A DNA stretch of 64,000 nucleotides from the NCBI GenBank assembly GCA_963513935.1, contig OY740768.1, positions 69,118,231 to 69,182,230 of the forward strand, read 5' to 3'. Position 1 is the first letter of the stretch, and each line of letters starts with the position of its first letter. The notes under the pieces are model-generated. The model worked only from the letters and a program-made list of their open reading frames with translations, had not been told where the DNA came from and searched no databases. This stretch comes from Aphrophora alni (Eukaryota; Arthropoda; Insecta; Hemiptera; Aphrophoridae). The translations under genes were made by a program, and so were the position numbers. This document shows, one piece after another, positions 57,400 through 64,000 of the stretch.

Positions 57400-59596
57400 A
57401 CACTCAATATAATTAAATAAATTTTAACTGTAAGTTGTCTTTCGAAACGTTTACTACCTTTTTTCATTGGATGACCGAAAAGTTTGTTTACCTTTAAACA
57501 ACAACAAAAAACAACTATAGTAATTTAATTTATTACTAAATATTTTGAGTATCTCCTTCATGAATATATTTTTCTATATTCAACCATTAAACCAGACGAT
57601 TATGGAGTTTTCCATCTTTCTTTTTTCATCAACCTTCTTGAAACTAAGGTTTCCAAAATTCTTCATGTTAATTAACTAAATTTATTAAATAACAATTAAT
57701 TAAGATAAGAGGACAATTTTGTGTAAACCCTCGCGGAAATTGCCCAATTTTTTTGCAAAAAAATTAGGAAACTCATTCAATCTGTGGTGTGGCAAGATAT
57801 CGATTCTACTTTCTAGCTCTTTTTAAAGTCAATCACAATAGTCAAGAATGATCACAATTATCCGGAGAACAAATGTCATACGACTGCCTAGTCTACAGCG
57901 CTGGTGTAGTCTGATATGTTCTGTTTTCCTAATGTAAAACTGACACAGGACGTCGACTTACGTCCTCGTTGATCTATGGAGAAGACTTGTTGGGGTGGGG
58001 ACCTTTAGAGAAAATATTTTATTTAATAATAAATAATTTACACACACATTTTGGAATAAAATATATAAAAAATTCCTTCTTTGACAAGGCGATGATGTTA
58101 GAAATGTAAGATTTGCCAAACAGGAAGCTATGAAAGTACAGGTGGTCTATTGGGTGTTGCTTGCCTGTATTTCTTTAACTACGCGTAGATATGAAACGTT
58201 TCTTAGAAAATCTTTTTCAATTGTTCCGTGATACATAAATAATTAAACAAATGGAAATTTTGTTTGTAAAACATTACTAATTTCTTACGAAATACATATA
58301 TGCTAGTTTTTAAAACAGGAAAAGATTTGTGTTTTTAAATAATAATTCTGAGGTGAAATATTACATCAGGAAAACTTTAATAAACAAATTTTTCCGCGAA
58401 CTCCAAAACAAAAAACCGATAGAACTCCATAACAGAATTTGTTCTTTTTTACCGGCAACTTAGGAACCGGTATTTTTCGGGAGATAAGAACCGATCCGTT
58501 TTGTTTGGCAAAATGTGATCAAAATAACTGATTTTGAATAACTTTGTGTTTTTTCTTATTTTGTCCCAAATTTTGAATTATCAAAATATGAATAGCCTAA
58601 AATGTCCCTACATATTGGTCAACAAAATTTGATTTAAATAAGTTGACGCTTTTGGGCTGTACAGCAAACAAGCGCTAGACAAACAGACATAATTTGCGAA
58701 ACGAATATATCCGCAAACAATTGAGGTTCTTTTCAATGTTAGTCGTTGCTACTCGTTTCCATAGACAACTAAGTATGTAATTTAAATATAACTAATTCAG
58801 GATATTCTATCACAGAATTTATTTTATTTATTTATAGCATACACTCTTAGTTTTATTGGAAATCAGTTACGCACAAAAACACTGTTATTTGTTGAAAATC
58901 TCCCACCCACTCTCATCCATGTTGGCGCGCTCCTTTCAAGTCCATCACAATAGTCTCCCACAGAATATAAATATTAGGAGAATATACAACGTTAGATGTA
59001 TCAGTCAACAATGTAGAGCTCTATAACGGCACTGTTTGAACTTCATATCTACCTGGTGTTAAAGTGACACAGAATGGCGACTTGTTTGGCTCATTGCAAG
59101 GCTTTTCGGAATTCTGTATTTTTTCAATTTTTTTTTTTTTTTTTAACCAAAAATAGTATTTAAAAGAAAACCCAGCATTTTTTAAAGGACGGTGTATATA
59201 AAATCTGTTGGATATTTTTATTACAAAATTCAACAATCAAAAGAAAAAATGTCCAGTCGAAAAACGCTATAAATAAAAAATATACATAAAGTTTTGCAAG
59301 TGAATAAAAAATATATCAATTTAGAAAAAACTTTCATTAGAAAAAATCAATTTTCATGAAAAAAAGTACAAAATGAAAAAGTTAGGTTTATTTTGAAAAA
59401 TTCAACATCCTGTATTTTTTTCCCCAATCGAGTCAATTTTCCCAATTGGTCAATCTCGATATTTGACATCTCGTTATGTTGTCGACAGTTTCGTCCCCTC
59501 TCTTTTTTATCTTCTTTCTAGATGTACTACATCCATACTGGTCGTGAAGATAATTTGGAAACCATAATTGAAAAATAGACAAAAGTTATTTTATTT
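57400..59596. repeat. Dispersed family C, diverged copies (about 57830-57960, 58930-59100, 59725-59880)
   Basis: The copies share CAATCACAATAGTC/CCATCACAATAGTC, ATATTAGGAGAATATACAACG and TTAAAGTGACACAGAATGGCG/TTAAAGTAACACACAGAATG in order. A plus ORF of 108 codons at 59597-59923 overlaps the third copy and has no domain. The rest of the interval is AT-rich with nothing recognised. Confidence 0.45.
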
Positions 59597-60118
59597 TTGT
59601 TCTCAGCTTCTACAAAGGTATTAATTATGTGCTACGATGAGACACCACTAACTTTGGCGTTATATTCAACTAAAACAAATAAAAATAGTGTAATAAATAA
59701 AAAGCAAATCTCGGTTGTCATACACGGAACAGAAATATTAGGAGACTATACAACGTTAGATCATTGCACCAAGTCAAAGATAGCTACGAGCACAATTTAC
59801 TTTGAAACTGTTTTAACTTTATGTTTACCTATTGTTAAAGTAACACACAGAATGACGACGTGTGACTTACCGAAGCGATGTAGTGCCATCTCATCCAACA
59901 TCCAATTTCCTAGAAAAAAGTGACATGTAGCCGGAGGTTCATGACCTCTGTGGTTGTGCACCCTGGCATAGCTCTGGAATTTCCGTGGAATCTCACCCCT
60001 CTCCCACCCCTTTGTTTACATGTGGACACTACCACTTTAAACCTCATTTGTATGCTTGATCGGGAGGTGTAAACGTCTGTAGGAATATGGAGTTTTACGC
60101 CTGTAGGAATATGGTGTA

Positions 60119-60146
60119 GGCCTCTTTTCGACCACCATAAGAGGCC
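60119..60146. repeat. Perfect 8-bp stem hairpin
   Basis: GGCCTCTT and AAGAGGCC flank a 12-base loop. Function unknown. It lies in a GC-richer patch (59930-60170) without an ORF. Confidence 0.5.
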
Positions 60147-61070
60147 AACCTAGTCTGTTATATAACTAACCTAAAGCAAAAAACTTCTCGGTCATCATTG
60201 CCTTTAAAAAAAAAAAAGAAAAGAAATGATGATAAAATAAAGACACCTATAGTTCAGCCGTTCGTTCTTTGCACTTGCAAATATCACAATCTGGCAACGT
60301 CGCTTCGTTGGCTCCGTTCCAAGAAGTAGTCTAACAATAAAGTATCTGTTTTCGAGTTATCATTTAGCAAAATTATTTCTGTATGTCAAATAATATAATT
60401 TTATACACACTCAAATAAACCATAGAGTGTGCTACAGATTGTTTCAAGCGTTCGTTTGAATTACATAATATGTTAACAGTAAAATGTAGTATTTATTTAT
60501 TCACCAACAACTTTAGAATTTTTTAATTGTAAATGAAATGATTACATTTACAGTTTAAAAAGGTTCACTCTGTCGTCTAATGGAACGAAGCATAACACAA
60601 ACTGAACAATACGAAACATTTTTGTTTTTAGAAACGATAATACGCGCGCAGTTTGTGTGTGATATGCGGCCGTAGAGGGGCAGTGCGTCACCAAAAATCC
60701 AAGTCCAAAGTAGCATCAGGGTCAGAAAAAACAAGAGAGACCGGCACGCATCTGAGAAACAAGTGATGTTCCGCGTTGTTTTAGTATCAGGAGAGAAGAA
60801 TGCAAAAATGAAATTTACTTACTGACTGAATCGCACTCATTTCCACTGTTTCACTAGCGCTACAACCAAAACGGATAGACCTATTTTTGTGAAATTGGTA
60901 TGTTCCCTATCTTTAGACTTTTTTTCCAATTTTCATTGTAAATAACTCTAAGGTTTGAGAATGCTAACGAAAGGATTTGTTCGGTTACTCCCCAAAAGTT
61001 TCGGTTCGGCAGTTAAACGGTCAAAAACTTTAAATCAACAATGGGCCAAGAGAAGTTTAAATATTTCAAC

Positions 61071-61370
61071 GGTAATTATATAGCAGAGTAGCCTCACTTC
61101 AAAATCAATTTTTATGGGTTTTATTCGTCAAATAAATGTTGGAAAAATATTTTATTATCGAAAAAAAGTGTCGGAAAAAGTACATCAGGCTATTAGGCCT
61201 ATAAACTAGTTCACCTCTGGGTCTTAGGAGGTTAAGGTGGCGCCGTATTTTCCTTGTTTTATTTTTTTTATCCTCTACTACATACCTTACTTCATAAGAA
61301 TAAATAATGTTTTCTTTGCTGTAAATATGTAGGGCTGTATTATTATGTCACGAAAGGTTTGCCCAGGTTG

Positions 61371-61416
<46 letters not shown>

Positions 61417-61637
61417 CCACCTAGCCAAACCTTCCGTACGTTTATTGAAGTGAATGTCATGAGTATGAAAGATAACAGAGTTAATTTTTTCACGAAAAAA
61501 CAACTTGTGTAATTATATTATGTAATCATCTTTCCGACACTTTTTTTCGATAATAAAATATTTTTCCAACATTTATTTGACGAATAAAACCCATAAAAAT
61601 TGATTTTGAAGTGAGGCAGCTCTGCTATATAATTACC
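61071..61637. mobile_element. MITE with 107-bp terminal inverted repeats
   Basis: Arms 61071-61177 and 61531-61637 are reverse complements with very few differences (one near GCAGAGTAGCC versus GCAGAGCTGCC). They start GGTAATTATATAGCAGAG. The 353-bp centre holds a (TA)n run (61371-61414) and no ORF. No clear target duplication is visible (left flank TTTCAAC, right flank ATTACAAC), so the superfamily is undetermined. Confidence 0.85.
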
Positions 61638-61722
61638 ATTACAACATCTGATTTCGATCAAAGATGTCAGTAGGCTCCAAATAACTTGTTATCAGTAAGA
61701 GCCACACAAAGATCATATATGG

Positions 61723-62060
61723 TCAGCTAAACACAGGATACACCCTATTCTGTCTTCGTGAATTCTGAGATCTAGCCAACAGTGTCCCGTTTTCGATTAG
61801 CTTTCCCTTACTTAGATTCAGTAAGATGCCACCTAACGAAACATGTAGGACTTCTATCGTTAGTAATGTAATATGTAAACTTGTCCTGCAAGACCATTTC
61901 ATCTTTTGCAGGTATTTAGTTTCATCCACCTAGCCTGGACCACTGATACTCCCTACTGTTTTCTAAGATATTAAGTTACCGTACACCACACAAACTTCAT
62001 TGTACTCTGTATCCCAGTCTTCAAAATATGGGTTTTTGCGGGCCAGTGTAATGCTATTCC
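61723..62060 (-). pseudogene. Unrecognised coding-like stretch with stops
   Basis: On the minus strand one frame reads NPYFEDWDTEYNEVCVVYGN, hits a TAG, meets a second TAG, then runs open for about 68 codons (61929-61723) through VDETKYLQKMKWSCRTSLHI to a stop. Codon use looks protein-like. There is a GTAAC donor-like site after CVVYG, so the first part could be an exon. No family is recognised. Confidence 0.3.
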
Positions 62061-62387
62061 CAAACTACTTTGTCTGCTGCAAACCTCCATGCATATGTTC
62101 ATTTATACAGTTTAAAGCAAAACTTCAGTGGTATTTGATCTAAGGAAAAAGAACGCTACTTAGCTCATTCAGTCAGAGATCCATCAGTGCGGCACGACAG
62201 TTTCACCAAAGATGAGATCCAACCTAACCTTTTGGCAAAACAGTATTGAATAAAAAATCGTCTTGTCAGAGCAATAAAATTGTTTAGGGCCTACTTTAGT
62301 GATTCTACGTGTTATAGTGGTGTGGAATTTCAAAGATCATTGTTGTGTAATCTATAAGGCGTCTTGCGTGCCTCCAACATTTTATAT

Positions 62388-62458
62388 TGTGTGTGTGTAC
62401 GCGCGCGCGCGCGCGCGCATGTGTGTGTGTGTGGGGCGGTTGTATTTGTGTGTGTGTG
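62388..62458 (+). repeat. GT/GC mixed microsatellite
   Basis: (GT)n, then (GC)n of 9-10 units at 62400-62418, then (GT)n. The 71-codon ORF across it is repeat-derived. Alternating purine-pyrimidine sequence of this kind can adopt Z-DNA. Confidence 0.9.
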
Positions 62459-64000
62459 TTCTGAAATATACAACCGTTTTAGAGAAAAGTTATCAGTTTT
62501 TGTATATTAGTTGAAAATCCACAATTTTTAGGCTTAGAATAATTAATTAGCTTCTAATCCAAAAACTTGAAATAACAAAATCTACCTGAGATTAAGATAA
62601 ATCTAATTACTACATTTCTAGCATTTGAAACGATGTTATGATGTTTTTAAAACAATTTTTTGACCCCTCCCCCCCACAAATTCCATATCAACATTTTACA
62701 CCATTTATATTTTTTTATTGTTTTAATTAGAAGCAGTGTATAAAATTTCCGTTTATGAGGTCAATTTCTAAATTGATATGGCCAATTATAGTTAAAGCCA
62801 ATTGTTTAGGTAAAGCCGCTGTTAAATTCAAACTTTGCGTTTTAAAAACCATAAAAGTTATGAGTTTTACTAAAATCAGTTAATATCCAAATATCAGTTT
62901 TATTATAAAATACTGTAAGACCCGGACAACTGTTATCTACGAATAATGTCAAACTTTGCATTCAAATTAAAAAAATTAATGTGGATTTAATAAAATACGA
63001 AAAATTAATTGAGCCAATATTTATTTTCACTCTGACTCCTAATTTTACATTTTTGATATATTTTAATTCTAAACTATTTACTTATTATTCGTTCAAATCC
63101 TTTTTATGTAATTTGAACAACAAACAATATTTAAGTTTTTTATTTAAAATAACCGAAATTTGAAACTAGGCTTAGTATTTGTTTTTCTTCAAGTTAATTT
63201 AATATCTTTAAAAGCCACAGATTGTGAGTAAACCTCCAAATGATTCTGCTTTCCTAGTGTTGAAGTATTAAAGAAAGAGCCAAGGCCAAGTAAGTAACTA
63301 AACAACTAAACTAGTTTCAAATTCATTTTAGGATAAAAGTCATTTTTTTACTTGTGACCAGTGGGTTTTCAAAAAAGATTTTTACGCAATGTGATTGACC
63401 TGGTAAAGTCAGTCATTTTTGAGAAAATCAGAAATTTTTGTTGGTCCATAAATTTTGAGTTCTCAAAAAAATGAGAGAAGGGGAAAAATAAATCAATATT
63501 CTTGAGATATGGTTCGCAAAATATTTTAATTTTGAATGTTGGTATTTGATTTGTATTTGATGTCAAGAATAAATAAACTGCAAATTTTTTACGCCATCCT
63601 AAAACTACATAAGAAAATAAAAATGACCATTGGACTTTTAAAAATAGGTTTTTTATTACAGCTACATGGGCTTCTTTCTTTTACCAGACCATGTTATTTT
63701 AGAAATAACACCTTAAATGTTATTTTTAGAAGATACCATACGTTTTGTCTGGATCCTTAGCAATAGTGATTTTGAGAAAATGACAATTGGAGTTTTTGCC
63801 AGATTTCATAAAATACATAAGTTAAAGAAATAAAAAAAGGGACGAAATATTGTTAGGGATAATTTATTTATAGGCTATGTCCATTTACTAAATTTTATCA
63901 AAACCGGCCCAGTCGTTTGGGTTGTTGTAAATCTTGGCATCAAATACAAAGATAAAGACTTTTTTTAATTTTTCAGAAGGCCTCAACACGATATTTCCTA
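62459..64000. other. Gene-free stretch
   Basis: AT-rich with a short poly-C tract (62667-62675). Short ORFs at 62981-63163, 63369-63566 and 63536-63760 have no domain. Confidence 0.4.

Noticed and set aside
62299..62514. 71-codon ORF with RARARMCVCV
   Set aside because: Encoded by the GT/GC microsatellite.

Overview
The window looks like AT-rich, repeat-dense DNA from an arthropod nuclear genome, most likely an insect. The evidence is a two-exon metallothionein gene with GT-AG splice sites, a TATA box and metal-response elements, a spliced piggyBac-type transposase, a jockey-like non-LTR retrotransposon, Harbinger remnants, many microsatellites and several satellite arrays. Species cannot be told from the sequence. 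No prokaryotic gene organisation, operon, CRISPR array, rRNA or tRNA gene was seen.

Layout. 1-10 kb: gene-free, with dispersed repeat copies, a small piggyBac-like remnant between direct repeats (2.3-4.2 kb), a foldback element (4.66-5.02 kb) and a compact hairpin (7.42-7.52 kb). 10.07-14.06 kb: a MITE of about 425 bp with 33-bp terminal inverted repeats, split by a 3.5-kb 5'-truncated jockey-like element that has a poly-A tail and a 14-bp target duplication. 14.5-17.45 kb: a degenerate tandem family with a conserved hairpin. 19.72-26.28 kb: a piggyBac element bounded by TTAA, whose transposase has an intron and whose cysteine-rich C-terminus is cut off by a 3.7-kb fragment of an LTR retrotransposon (leader or LTR, gag, start of pol). 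29-31 kb: a 93-bp satellite with a CT microsatellite, then a broken unrecognised ORF. 33.3-35.1 kb: a 394-bp tandem repeat. 37-42 kb: an ancient repeat family of about 350-390 bp and a decayed Harbinger transposase. 42.65-45.14 kb: the metallothionein gene, the only host gene I can name. 47.6-50.4 kb: a diverged tandem duplication and a second 93-bp satellite array. 53.5-55.7 kb: a 70-bp satellite of about 30 units. 57-64 kb: dispersed repeats, a ribozyme-like motif, a MITE with 107-bp arms and unassigned ORF pieces.

The genes do not form a pathway. The metallothionein is an apparently intact metal-inducible gene surrounded by mobile and satellite DNA. The main interest is in nested insertions whose order can be read directly, in the metallothionein that ordinary ORF calling misses because both exons are tiny, in tandem hairpin plus primer-site modules ahead of gag, in structured repeats, and in strong over-representation of the palindromic octamer TAGGCCTA.
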